A DNA stretch of 64,000 nt from Hydrogenophaga sp. PBL-H3. GTDB lineage: Bacteria > Pseudomonadota > Gammaproteobacteria > Burkholderiales > Burkholderiaceae_C. Below, one piece after another: positions 24,023 to 34,303 of this stretch (the stretch's first letter is position 1; each line of letters starts with the position of its first letter). The notes beneath the pieces were generated by a model, which was not told the DNA's origin, made no database searches, and was given only the letters and a program-made list of their open reading frames with translations. The stretch spans positions 3,782,001 to 3,846,000 of the forward strand of contig NZ_CP044972.1 of assembly GCF_010104355.1 (NCBI RefSeq), given 5' to 3'. The position numbers and the translations under genes were made by a program.

Positions 24023-26014
24023 ATGAGAATTCCGGCCCAAGCCTGCGCCCAGATGCTGGATGCGCATCCCGACGCGCATTGGTTGATCGACGAGATGGGC
24101 GTACTGACGCACGCCAACCGCGCCGCGCTGCGGCTGATGGGCAGTCCGGCGGGGGATATTCTGGGTGTGCACATCGATCACCTGGTGGCAGATGGCCCCG
24201 AGCACTGCGCCGCCGTGCTGCGCCAGGGTCGCCGCAGCACGGTGCCCACGCCGGCGCGTCTGCGGCTGCGCACCAGCGGGGGCGACGAGTTGCCCTGCCG
24301 CTGCGAGATCGCGCTGCTCAGCCCTGCCGCCGAGGGTGTGCCATCGCAGTTGTGGTGCCGGCTGCTTCCGCAAAGGCTAGGCAACAGCCAGTTCGAGGTG
24401 CTCAACCACCAGATCGCTGCCCTGCGGCTGGAAGTTGGGCGGCGGCAGGCGGCCGAGTCCGAAATGCGTCAACAGCGCGAGTGGCTGCAGGCGGTGCTGC
24501 TTGGCATCGCGGAGGGTGTGGTGGCCACCGATCTGGACGGCTGCGTGTTGCTGATGAACCCGGCGGCGGCCGACCTGACAGGCTGGACGCTGGCCCAGTC
24601 ACTGCGCCGACCCATCAACGCGCTGGTCCGTCTGACCGACGAGAGCGATCTGGACACGGCTGAGGACCCGGTGGGTTGCATCCTGCGAGGCAGCGGCAGC
24701 GGACGCGACCAGAGGCGCCTGCGCCTGGTGGCCAGGGACGGCACCGAGCACCTGGTGCAGGCCTCGGCGTCAGCGCTGCTGGACGAGGGCGGTCAGCTCT
24801 GCGGCGCGGTGCTCGTTCTGCGCTCCATTGATGAAGAGGTGCGCGCGGAACTCAAGCGCCGAGCGCTGGAACATCAACTGCGCCAGGCGCAAAAGATGGA
24901 AGCCATCGGCACACTGGCGGGGGGTGTCGCGCACGACTTCAACAACGTGATCGGCTCCGTCATCGCCAATGCCGCGCTGGCGCGCATGGAGCTGCCGACC
25001 GACCACACGGCGCAGCAGCCTCTGCTGCAGATCCACCGCGCTGGCGACCGCGCGCGTGCCTTGGTGCGGCAAATCCTGGCCTTCAGCCGACAGGATCCGC
25101 AGAGACGGGAGCGTCATTGGTTGCAGCCATTGGTCGAAGAAGCTGTCGGGCTGCTGCGCGGCACGCTGCCCGCTCGCGTCAGGCTTGAGGTGCAATGTGT
25201 TGTCAAGCCGGTTCACGCCTTGGTCGACGCGATGCAGTTCCAGCAGGTGGTGATGAACCTGTGCACCAACGCCTGGCACGCCTTGTCGGCGGGCGGCGGT
25301 GATGTCACGGTGGCGCTGGACCTGGAGCCCGCTTGTGCATCCCAGGGTCCGATGGCGCGGCTGCGCGTCACCGACGATGGCTGTGGCATGGACGAGGCGA
25401 CGCGCGAGCGCATCTTTGAACCGTTCTTCACGACAAAGCCGACCGGTGAGGGCACCGGCCTCGGGCTGTCTGTGGTGCACGGCATCGTCGCGGAGCACCA
25501 AGGGTCGCTGCAGGCCGAGAGTTCACCCGGGCAAGGCAGCACCTTCACCGTGCGACTGCCGGCGCTGGTCGATGACATGCAGACAACTCCCGACCTGGTG
25601 CCACCCCCGTCCGAGCTGGCCCTGGAGGAGTCGAGCTCGGGGGGCAATGAACGCCATGTCGCCTACGTGGACGACGATGAGTCGATGCGCAACGTCATCG
25701 AGCGCCTGCTGCGACGCAAGGGTTACCGGGTCAGCAGTTACGAGAGTGCCGAGTTGGCGCTGGCCGCGCTGGAGCTGCCCGCCACGAGCTGGGACGTGGT
25801 TGTTACTGACTTCAACATGCCGCGCACCAGCGGATTGGACCTGGCCCGAGAGTTGAGGCGGCTGCGCCCCATGCTGCCGGTGGTCATCACCTCGGGCTAC
25901 GTCACGGACGAGTTGCAGCAGGGCTCGGAAGCCCTGGGCCACACGCGGCTGCTGAACAAGGAAGATTGCTTCGAGTGCATCGGCAGCCTGCTCGCAGAGG
26001 TGCTTGGGGCTTGA
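24023..26014 (+). CDS. PAS-containing hybrid sensor histidine kinase
   Basis: 663 residues without membrane helices, so probably cytoplasmic. Two PAS domains (about 8-110 and 150-270; ANRAALRLMG and EGVVATDLDGCVLLMNPAA) are joined by a coiled stretch. The kinase core has His304 (GVAHDFNN), N-box (NLCTNAWHAL), DDGCGM and GEGTGLGLS. A C-terminal receiver domain has Asp596 (VTDFNMP) and Lys646 in the variant context LLNKEDCF instead of KP. The MetOD1 gene immediately upstream is the likely partner sensor. It belongs to the same HDFNN kinase type as the genes at 9835 and 58525. Confidence 0.92.
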   Translation: MRIPAQACAQMLDAHPDAHWLIDEMGVLTHANRAALRLMGSPAGDILGVHIDHLVADGPEHCAAVLRQGRRSTVPTPARLRLRTSGGDELPCRCEIALLSPAAEGVPSQLWCRLLPQRLGNSQFEVLNHQIAALRLEVGRRQAAESEMRQQREWLQAVLLGIAEGVVATDLDGCVLLMNPAAADLTGWTLAQSLRRPINALVRLTDESDLDTAEDPVGCILRGSGSGRDQRRLRLVARDGTEHLVQASASALLDEGGQLCGAVLVLRSIDEEVRAELKRRALEHQLRQAQKMEAIGTLAGGVAHDFNNVIGSVIANAALARMELPTDHTAQQPLLQIHRAGDRARALVRQILAFSRQDPQRRERHWLQPLVEEAVGLLRGTLPARVRLEVQCVVKPVHALVDAMQFQQVVMNLCTNAWHALSAGGGDVTVALDLEPACASQGPMARLRVTDDGCGMDEATRERIFEPFFTTKPTGEGTGLGLSVVHGIVAEHQGSLQAESSPGQGSTFTVRLPALVDDMQTTPDLVPPPSELALEESSSGGNERHVAYVDDDESMRNVIERLLRRKGYRVSSYESAELALAALELPATSWDVVVTDFNMPRTSGLDLARELRRLRPMLPVVITSGYVTDELQQGSEALGHTRLLNKEDCFECIGSLLAEVLGA

Positions 26015-26114
26015 AGCGCCGGGTCTTGATCGCGGGCAGAGAAGCACCGCGTGAACAGCGGGATCGCAAGTGTCCGAGCCCGAGGGCTCGACACCTCAGC
26101 CACCGCCAAACGCC

Positions 26115-27983
<1,869 letters not shown>

Positions 27984-28119
27984 ACTGCTGCTCCCGAAAA
28001 TGGATGAACGCCGATGCTAGTGACAAGTTGCTGAAATAAAAGCTCAAAATCTCACGATTCATCAACAATAATTTCCAGTATCAAAAGACACGGCAGAAAA
28101 AGTCAAAACATTAGAAAAC
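27984..28119. promoter_or_regulatory. A/T-rich divergent promoter region, glmS / Lrp gene
   Basis: 136 bases, markedly richer in A/T than the surroundings, with several A-tracts (for example around 28034-28050 and 28093-28115). It must hold the promoters of both genes. A/T-rich, degenerate sites are usual for Lrp/AsnC proteins, so autoregulation and an effect on glmS are plausible; no clear palindrome is visible. Confidence 0.45.
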
Positions 28120-28617
28120 ATGGAACAAATCACCATTGACGAGGCCGACCTGCGTTTGCTGGATCTCCTGCAAACCGATGCATCCCTGAGCAACCAGGCT
28201 CTGGCCGAACGGGCACACCTGTCACCACCTACCAGCCTCAGGCGCGTCAAGCGCCTGCGCCAGCTGGGCCTGATCGAGCGTGAAGTGGCCCTGCTCAGCG
28301 TCGATCGCATGGCCCCCCTGCTGGGTCAGGGGCTCACGGCGCTGGTGGAGATCACGCTGGAACGCCAGGGCGCCGAACTGCTGGATGCGTTTGAAGAACG
28401 GGTGCTCCCTGTTGCACAGATTCAACAGTGCTACCGCGTCAGCCCGGGCCCGGATTTCGTGCTGGTGGTGCACTGCCGGGACATGCCCGACTACCTGGCG
28501 TTGGCCCAGCGTCTGTTCACCAGCGATGCCAATGTGCGCAACATCAAGGCCTTCTTCAGTCTGAAGCGCGCCAAATTCGAACCGCGCCTGGCGCTGCCAA
28601 GCAAGATCATCAACTGA
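28120..28617 (+). CDS. Lrp/AsnC family transcriptional regulator
   Basis: 165 residues. The N-terminal helix-turn-helix (about 5-65: DEADLRLLDLLQTDASLSNQALAERAHLSPPTSLRRVKRLR is the typical region) and C-terminal RAM/ligand domain (LTALVEITLERQ, CYRVSPGPDFVLVVHCRDM) are both complete. The start MEQITIDEAD follows an A-rich leader. Family members respond to amino acids. It is divergent from glmS and upstream of a DUF2726 gene. Confidence 0.92.
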   Translation: MEQITIDEADLRLLDLLQTDASLSNQALAERAHLSPPTSLRRVKRLRQLGLIEREVALLSVDRMAPLLGQGLTALVEITLERQGAELLDAFEERVLPVAQIQQCYRVSPGPDFVLVVHCRDMPDYLALAQRLFTSDANVRNIKAFFSLKRAKFEPRLALPSKIIN

Positions 28618-28779
28618 CTCGAATTGACCACATTGGTATTCAACGGGATCGAAAAATTGATACATACCGCACAGCTGTCGCACGGCTTCCCCCAACCAAG
28701 AGTTGACGAAAAATACTTTATGTAACAACCTCGGTTTTTAGCCCAACTGAACGACTGGTTTGGGTCAAGGAGGTTTTTG

Positions 28780-29562
28780 ATGAACACGACGTGGATTGCG
28801 GTGCTTGGAGCGCTGGCCGTGCTGGGCCTGTTTGTGCTGGGGTACTGGCGTTACCAACTGATGAGCCAATCGTCGGGGCGCGATGACCGGTACAGCCCGG
28901 AGCGCCTGATGACACCCGAACAGGCCCAGATGCTGGATTACTTGCAAGACACGTTTCCAGGCCAGGTGGTGCTGCCCAACATGATGTTGAGAAACATGCT
29001 GGCGGTGCGCCGCGCGACCAACCAAAAGCGCGCTGTAGAGCGCCTGGATCAGCAACGGGTGGACTTCGTGGTATGCGGCGATGACGGCAAACCCACCTTT
29101 GCCTTCGACATTGAACAGCACCCGCTGAGCAATGCCAAGCACAAGGCGCATCTGGTGAAGATGAAGAACCGCATCCTGAAGACAGCGGGCGTTCGGTTTG
29201 TCTTCTTGAAGAACAGCTTGCACCGCATGCCGTCGCCTTCCGACTTTCGCAAACAGCTCAATCTGGCCGAACTGCCCAAGCCCAAAGTGAAAGACAAGGA
29301 AGAACCCCGGGAGAACAGCCGTCAGCAACTGGAGAGCCAGTTCTCGGAATTCGACTCGATCAACACCAACACGGCTTTCCGGGATTCCGAGGTGATGGGC
29401 CTGAGCGGACTGATGGACCTGGATCAGGAAGGCCGGCGCGGTGGTTTCAGCAGCGCCTACAGCAACAGCGGCTTCAACCAGCGCCGCTCCAGCAGCGGCG
29501 GCCACAGCAAATTGCCTGGCGAAAGCCGCTTCGATTCGATGGACGTGCGCGGCGGGCGCTGA
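28780..29562 (+). CDS. DUF2726 domain protein with one membrane helix
   Basis: 260 residues. ATG 28780 has an ideal AAGGAGG six bases upstream. An N-terminal membrane helix (about 5-24) anchors a DUF2726 domain (about 45-160): RLMTPEQAQMLDYLQDTFPG, VDFVVCGDDGKPTFAFDIE, KMKNRILKTAGVRFVFLK. DUF2726 resembles nuclease-like alpha/beta folds, but no activity is established. The C-terminal 90 residues are low-complexity, rich in Ser, Asn, Gly and Arg, ending DVRGGR. A terminator follows at once and overlaps glmU. Confidence 0.85.
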   Translation: MNTTWIAVLGALAVLGLFVLGYWRYQLMSQSSGRDDRYSPERLMTPEQAQMLDYLQDTFPGQVVLPNMMLRNMLAVRRATNQKRAVERLDQQRVDFVVCGDDGKPTFAFDIEQHPLSNAKHKAHLVKMKNRILKTAGVRFVFLKNSLHRMPSPSDFRKQLNLAELPKPKVKDKEEPRENSRQQLESQFSEFDSINTNTAFRDSEVMGLSGLMDLDQEGRRGGFSSAYSNSGFNQRRSSSGGHSKLPGESRFDSMDVRGGR

Positions 29563-29584
29563 GACCCCCGCCCTCCACCGGCCA

Positions 29585-29606
29585 GGCCCCTCAGGGGGCC
29601 TTTTTT
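29585..29606 (+). terminator. Rho-independent terminator for the DUF2726 gene
   Basis: Stem GGCCCC / GGGGCC (29585-29590 and 29595-29600) with a four-base loop, followed by six T. On the opposite strand the same bases encode the last residues of GlmU: the T-run is read as lysine codons and the glmU stop codon falls in the loop. Confidence 0.8.
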
Positions 29607-30991
29607 GTTTTCTGGGGGCGCTGCCAGTTGGCAATGCCGACCTGCTTGCCGCGCGCCACCGACAGCGCACCGGGCGCCGTGTCCTTGGTGATGGTGGAGC
29701 CGCCGCCCACCGTGCCGCCCGCGCCGATGGTCACGGGTGCCACCAGCACGCAGTTGCTGCCCACGTGCACGTCGGCTTCAATCACGGTGCGGTGCTTGTT
29801 GGCGCCGTCGTAATTGGCGGTGATGCTGCCAGCCCCGTAGTTCACCCGTTCGCCCACGGTCGCGTCGCCCAGGTAGGCAAGGTGGTTGGCTTTGGCGCCA
29901 GCGGCCAGGGTGCTGTTTTTCACTTCCACGAAATTGCCGATGTGAACCTCAGCACCCAGGTCGGCACCAGGGCGCAACCGCGCGAACGGCCCCACCAGCG
30001 CGCCAGGTCCCACCTTCACACCCAGCTTCTCGCCGTCGATGTGGGTGAACGGGTGGATCACCGCGCCAGCGTCGATCACGGCGTTGGCGATCACGCAGTT
30101 CGCGCCGATGCGAACGCCATTGCCCAGCTGCACGCGGCCTTCGAACACGCAGTTCACGTCGATCTCCACGTCCTGGCCACACAGCAGTTCGCCGCGCACA
30201 TCCAGGCGCGCCGGATCGGCCAGGCGCGTGCCCTGTTCCATCAAGGTATCGGCCACGCGCCGCTGATAAGCGCGCTCCAGCTCGGCCAGCTGCACCGGGC
30301 TGTTCACGCCCGCGACCTGCACCGCGTCATTGATGCGGTGCGCGGCCACGCTCAGGCCATCGGCCACGGCGAACTTCACCACGTCGGTGAGGTAGTACTC
30401 GCCCTGCGCGTTGCGGTTGTCCAGCCGCGCCAGCCAGCCGCGCAGCAAGCGCGTGGGCACCGCCATGATGCCGCTGTAGATTTCGGTGATGGCGCGTTGC
30501 GCCTCGGTGGCGTCCTTGTGTTCCACGATGGCTTGCACCGACGCATCGGCCGCACGCACGATGCGCCCGTAGCCGCTCGGATCGGGCATGTCGAGTGTGA
30601 GCAGAGCCAGGCGAGTGCCATCGCACAGGTCCAGCAGCGCCTGCAGCGTTTGCGGCCGGGTGAGCGGCACATCACCCGAGAGCACCAGGGTCACGCCATC
30701 GTCGGGCAACACCGGAGCGGCCTGCTGCACCGCGTGGCCGGTGCCCAGCTGGGGCTCCTGGCGCACGAAGCGCAACGCGGTGGCAGCAGGCGCCTGCAAG
30801 CCGGCTTCCACCTGCTCGGCGCCGTGGCCGGTGATCACCACCACGGAGCGCGCCGATAACCGCGCCGCACAGTCAATCACGTGCTGCGCCAGTGCGCGCC
30901 CGCCCAATCGGTGCAACACTTTGGGCCGCTGACTTTTCATGCGCGTGCCCTTGCCGGCCGCCATCACCACCACATCCACTGGGAACGACAT
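29591..30991 (-). CDS. glmU: Bifunctional GlcNAc-1-P uridyltransferase / glucosamine-1-P acetyltransferase
   Basis: 466 residues. It acetylates GlcN-1-P and couples it to UTP, giving UDP-GlcNAc. The pyrophosphorylase domain starts DVVVMAAGKGTRMKSQRPK, and the left-handed beta-helix acetyltransferase domain includes GPFARLRPGADLGAEVHIGNFVEVKN, LGDATVGERVNYGAGSITANYDG. ATG 30991 has GAGG upstream and is preferred to a GTG two codons earlier. Its start codon overlaps the start of the divergent lipoprotein gene (shared CATG). Its last codons form part of the opposing terminator. Confidence 0.96.
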   Translation of the reverse strand: MSFPVDVVVMAAGKGTRMKSQRPKVLHRLGGRALAQHVIDCAARLSARSVVVITGHGAEQVEAGLQAPAATALRFVRQEPQLGTGHAVQQAAPVLPDDGVTLVLSGDVPLTRPQTLQALLDLCDGTRLALLTLDMPDPSGYGRIVRAADASVQAIVEHKDATEAQRAITEIYSGIMAVPTRLLRGWLARLDNRNAQGEYYLTDVVKFAVADGLSVAAHRINDAVQVAGVNSPVQLAELERAYQRRVADTLMEQGTRLADPARLDVRGELLCGQDVEIDVNCVFEGRVQLGNGVRIGANCVIANAVIDAGAVIHPFTHIDGEKLGVKVGPGALVGPFARLRPGADLGAEVHIGNFVEVKNSTLAAGAKANHLAYLGDATVGERVNYGAGSITANYDGANKHRTVIEADVHVGSNCVLVAPVTIGAGGTVGGGSTITKDTAPGALSVARGKQVGIANWQRPQKTKKAP

Positions 30992-31910
30992 GAACACCTC
31001 TTTAGGGGAATCGTTGCGCGGCGTTCTTGCCGGGCCTCACGTGCGCCGGATTATCGCCTTGCGGGTGGTGAAGATCTGTGCGCTGGCAACCATGGCGGTG
31101 GCCCTCACGGCCTGCACCGCGGCACGGCTGGCCTACAACCAGGCGCCCAACCTCACCTACTGGTGGCTCGACAGCCACGTCGATTTCAACAACGGCCAGT
31201 CGACCCCGGTGCGCAGCGACATCAACGCCTTCTTTCAATGGCACCGCGCCAACGAACTGCCGGTGTACGCCGGGCTGCTGCAGCGCTGGCAAACGCTGGC
31301 CTCTCAAGATCTGACCGGCGCTCAGGCCTGCGCCGAGTTCGACGTGATCCGCCAGCGCATCGACCGCGCGGCCGATGCCAGCGTGCAGCCCATGGCGCGC
31401 CTGGCGCTTCAGCTTGATGCGGCTCAGCTGGAGCACCTCAAGAGCCGCCAGGCCAAGAGCAACGCGGAGTTTGAAGACGACTTCCTTCAAGCGGCTGAAG
31501 ATGCGCGCATCGAGAAGCGCTTTGACCGCGCGCTGGAGCGCGGCGAGATGCTCTACGGCTCACTGAACGCTGCTCAAAAGGAACTGGTACGCAACAACAT
31601 CAAGGCGTCTGCATTTGACCCGCAACGCACCCAGGCCGAGCGGCTGCGCCGCCAGGCTGATCTGCTGCAAACAGTGAAACAGGCGCAAGCCGCACCCGGC
31701 ACCGCCGCCGAGCGCGTGCGCAGCCACATTGCACGCATCAGCCAGTCGCCCACGCCGGGCTACAAGACCTATGCAGACGAGCTGGTTCGCCAGGGCTGCG
31801 CCCAGTTTGCACAACTGCACAACACCACCACACCCGAGCAGCGCGCCAACGCCGTTCGCGTGCTCAAGGGCTACGAGGACGATCTCCGGGTGCTCAGCGC
31901 CCAGCGCTGA
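30990..31910 (+). CDS. DUF6279 family lipoprotein
   Basis: 306 residues. A lipobox LTAC lies at the end of a hydrophobic segment (VVKICALATMAVALTAC), followed by the family opening RLAYNQAPNLTYWWLDSHVDFN. The rest is helical, with acidic/basic segments and a C-terminal GYEDDLRVLSAQ. The start is uncertain: ATG 30990 gives a long N-region and shares the CATG of the glmU start; GTG 31041 would give a more typical 25-residue signal peptide but lacks a ribosome site. Function is unknown in this envelope-associated family. Confidence 0.82.
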   Translation: MNTSLGESLRGVLAGPHVRRIIALRVVKICALATMAVALTACTAARLAYNQAPNLTYWWLDSHVDFNNGQSTPVRSDINAFFQWHRANELPVYAGLLQRWQTLASQDLTGAQACAEFDVIRQRIDRAADASVQPMARLALQLDAAQLEHLKSRQAKSNAEFEDDFLQAAEDARIEKRFDRALERGEMLYGSLNAAQKELVRNNIKASAFDPQRTQAERLRRQADLLQTVKQAQAAPGTAAERVRSHIARISQSPTPGYKTYADELVRQGCAQFAQLHNTTTPEQRANAVRVLKGYEDDLRVLSAQR

Positions 31911-31922
31911 ACGCGGCCACGC

Positions 31923-33203
31923 TCAGGCAACGAAGCGCATCCAGCCCCACACCACGGCCAGCGTGGCGAGCGTCAACGGAATGCCGGTGATCGCATGGCG
32001 CTTCCAGTCGATCGCTATGCCCTGCTGGCGAGCGAGGTCCGCCACGATCAGGTTGGCGATGGAGCCCACCAGCAGCAGGTTGCCGGCAAATGTGGTCACC
32101 AGCGCCAGCATCACGCTGGCTTGTTCGCCACCGCCACCCAGGTGCGGCAACAGCAGCATCACCGCTGGCACGTTGGACACCAGATTGGAGAGCGCCGCAC
32201 TGGCGATCAACAGCGGCCCGGGGTCGGCGAGAACCACATCCTGCGCGCCCAGCCAGGCCACGGCCTGGGCTGCTAGGCCGGTGGACTCGAAGGCGTGGTT
32301 CACCACAAACAGGCCCATGAACAGGATCAGCAGCGGCCAGTCGACCAGACCCATGAAATGCGAGGTGTGCAGGCGCCGGCTCAGCAGCAGCACACCCGCG
32401 CCCACCAGCGCGGCCACGTCGCGCGGCCAGTCGGTGAACAGAAAGATCAGCAACAGCGCGCCGGCCACCACCAGCCCCTTGGTGGTCTGCCACGCATCAA
32501 ACGCGGGCTCTTCAACGCCCTGGCTGTTCGCTCCCTCTTCCGCTGGCGGGAGAGGGCTGGGGTGAGGGCTCCCCGCCGTCGCCCCCGGCCCGAACGCCAG
32601 CCACCCCCACAACAGCACCAGACTGATCAGCACCGGCGGCAGCGCCTGCCGCACATAGCCCGCGAACGGCAGCTGCAGCACGGAGCCGATCAGCATGTTC
32701 TGCGGGTTGCCGATCAGGGTGGCGGCCGAACCGATGTTGGCCGCGCAGGCCAGGCCGATCAGGAAAGGCAGCGGGTTCAGGCCGCGCTGCAGGCACAGCC
32801 GAGCGACCACCGGCGTCATCGCGAGACACACGATGTCGTTGGAGAACACCGCCGAAAGCACGCCCGACACCACGATCAACGCGGCCAGCAGGCCGTTGCG
32901 CGACAGCGGCATGGCCCCCACGCGGCGCGTCACGGCACCGTAGAAGCCGCCCAGCCGCATCTGCGCCGACACCACCATGAAGGCGAACAGCAGAACGATG
33001 GTGGGCAGATCGATCGCGCGCGCGGCGTCCTCCACCGACAAGCCGGCCAGGGCAATCACCGCGATCGCACCCAGCAAGGCCACACCCGAGCGGTCCAGCT
33101 TCAGGCGCGGCAGGCCACCGAGGAACATGCCGAGGTAGACGGTGGCGAAGACGGCGACGATGCCCCAGTCGGTGGCGGAGTGGTGCAGGACGGTGGTGGG
33201 CAT
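31923..33203 (-). CDS. SLC13/ArsB-type (citrate/arsenite-like) membrane transporter
   Basis: 426 residues with about eleven hydrophobic helices. The ion transporter superfamily repeats are visible as VFSNDIVCLAMTPVV (residues ~120-135) and LSNLVSNVPAVMLLLPHL (~345-365), plus ANIGSAATLIGNPQNMLIG. The substrate could be an anion, Na+/H+ or a metalloid oxyanion; no ars genes are near. Start at ATG 33203 (MPTTVLHHS). The loop between the helices ending LAFGPG and starting TTKGLVV contains about 20 residues (PHPSPLPPAEEGA and around) encoded by a REP-like repeat, yet the frame stays open. Confidence 0.9.
   Translation of the reverse strand: MPTTVLHHSATDWGIVAVFATVYLGMFLGGLPRLKLDRSGVALLGAIAVIALAGLSVEDAARAIDLPTIVLLFAFMVVSAQMRLGGFYGAVTRRVGAMPLSRNGLLAALIVVSGVLSAVFSNDIVCLAMTPVVARLCLQRGLNPLPFLIGLACAANIGSAATLIGNPQNMLIGSVLQLPFAGYVRQALPPVLISLVLLWGWLAFGPGATAGSPHPSPLPPAEEGANSQGVEEPAFDAWQTTKGLVVAGALLLIFLFTDWPRDVAALVGAGVLLLSRRLHTSHFMGLVDWPLLILFMGLFVVNHAFESTGLAAQAVAWLGAQDVVLADPGPLLIASAALSNLVSNVPAVMLLLPHLGGGGEQASVMLALVTTFAGNLLLVGSIANLIVADLARQQGIAIDWKRHAITGIPLTLATLAVVWGWMRFVA
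32533..32568. repeat. REP-like palindromic element inside the transporter gene
   Basis: CCCTCTTCCGC (32533-32543) and GCGGGAGAGGG (32546-32556) form an 11-base stem with one G-T mismatch, followed by CTGGGGTGAGGG. This is the well-known type of GC-rich interspersed palindrome seen between genes in many proteobacteria, where its other reading frame gives the familiar SPQPSPASGRG peptide. Here it is within a coding sequence and adds a Pro-rich loop. Confidence 0.75.
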
Positions 33204-33240
33204 GGGCGGCAAGGATGAACGCAGCGGATCGTAGCCTTTC

Positions 33241-33268
33241 GCAAAAGAAAAGCCGCCCGAAGGCGGCT
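33241..33268 (-). terminator. Rho-independent terminator of the MBL-fold gene
   Basis: On the minus strand a 7-base GC stem, AGCCGCC-TTCG-GGCGGCT, is followed by TTTTCTTTT. The TTCG tetraloop and the U-rich tail make it a classical terminator, 23 bases after the MBL-fold stop codon. It isolates that gene from the transporter downstream. Confidence 0.88.
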
Positions 33269-33290
33269 CGCTCTGCGGTGGGCTGCAGGC

Positions 33291-34271
33291 TCAGGCCTGC
33301 AACGCGCTCCACATCTCCTTGTCCCGCTCAGCGGTCCAGATGCGCGGGTTCTTGATGCCCTGGGCTTCGTCGTAGGCACGGCTCACGTCGAACGGCAGGC
33401 AGTGTTCGTAGATGAACACGTGGCCGAACACCGGGTCCATGCTCTTGCGGGTGTGGGCCATCGCGGTCTTGAGGTCCATGCCGGCGGCGGCGGCTTCCTT
33501 GCCGGCCTGGAACAGGGTGGTGACCCAGCGCTTCGTGTAGTCCAGCGCCTTGTTCACGTCGGCGTTGCCCTTCATGGCTTCGCCTCGGCCCGGCACGATG
33601 TACTCGGCGCCCAGAGCGCGCAACGCCTCCAGCGTGGCGGGCCACTCTTCCAGTTGCGCGTCGCCGGTGTAGACGCCGGCCTCGTACTCCACGAGGTCGC
33701 CGCTGAACAAGACCTTCTCTTCTTCCACCCAGGCAATGGTGTCGCCGCGCGTGTGGCCCGGGCCCGGGTGCCAGATGCTGACCTTCACGCCGCCCAGGTC
33801 CACCTCCAGGCTGCCCTGGCGGCCCGGCTTGCCGTCACCGACAACGAGGGTGGGCCAGGTCAGGCCGGGCACGCTGTCGGCGCCGCGGAACAGACGCGGG
33901 AAGCGCTCCATCTCGCTCTGCATGTCTTGTGCGCCGCGCTCCACGATGAGTTCGTACGTGCCGCGGCTGGCGATCACTTCGGTCGCGCCCTCGGCCACGT
34001 AGGCGCTCGCGCCCAGCACGCGGACCGCGTGGTAGTGGGTCAGCAGCACGTACTTGATCGGCTTGTCGGAGACGGTGCGGATGTGTTTGATCAGGTCTTG
34101 CGCCATGGCCGGGGTGGCGGTGGCGTCGCTGACCATGATGAACTTCTCACCAATGATCACGCCCGAGTTCGGGTCGCCTTCGGCGGTGTAGGCCCAGCAG
34201 TGCGGGCTGAGCTGTTCAAAGGTGGTTTTCTTGTCGTCCAGGTCGGCCTGGGAGGCGAATGCTTTGCTCAT
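33291..34271 (-). CDS. MBL-fold metallo-hydrolase with an atypical metal motif
   Basis: 326 residues. The metallo-beta-lactamase fold is recognisable: WAYTAEGDPNSGVIIGEKFIMVSDAT, LLTHYHAVRVLGASAYV (79-92), GPGHTRGDTIAWVE, and LFSGDLVEYEAG. The usual H-x-H-x-D-H motif reads H79-Y-H81-A-V-R84, so the Asp and third His that bind the second zinc are replaced; the later His (GHTRGD) and Asp (SGDLV) are kept. The C-terminal 80 residues are an extra helical part. It is preceded by a 28-base palindrome and a TetR gene and followed by a strong terminator, so it is a TetR-controlled unit. The substrate is unknown. Confidence 0.88.
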   Translation of the reverse strand: MSKAFASQADLDDKKTTFEQLSPHCWAYTAEGDPNSGVIIGEKFIMVSDATATPAMAQDLIKHIRTVSDKPIKYVLLTHYHAVRVLGASAYVAEGATEVIASRGTYELIVERGAQDMQSEMERFPRLFRGADSVPGLTWPTLVVGDGKPGRQGSLEVDLGGVKVSIWHPGPGHTRGDTIAWVEEEKVLFSGDLVEYEAGVYTGDAQLEEWPATLEALRALGAEYIVPGRGEAMKGNADVNKALDYTKRWVTTLFQAGKEAAAAGMDLKTAMAHTRKSMDPVFGHVFIYEHCLPFDVSRAYDEAQGIKNPRIWTAERDKEMWSALQA

Positions 34272-34303
34272 GGCGGTCTCCGTGTAGGGAAGTGGCGGAT
34301 TTT

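Noticed and set aside
27984-28119. glmS ribozyme/riboswitch upstream of glmS
   Set aside because: The region is short, A/T-rich and lacks the GC-rich pseudoknot elements; such ribozymes are mainly known in Gram-positive bacteria.
34008-34050. Idea that the MBL-fold gene is a decaying pseudogene because of its altered metal motif
   Set aside because: The frame is intact at normal length, other ligands are conserved, and it has a dedicated operator and terminator.
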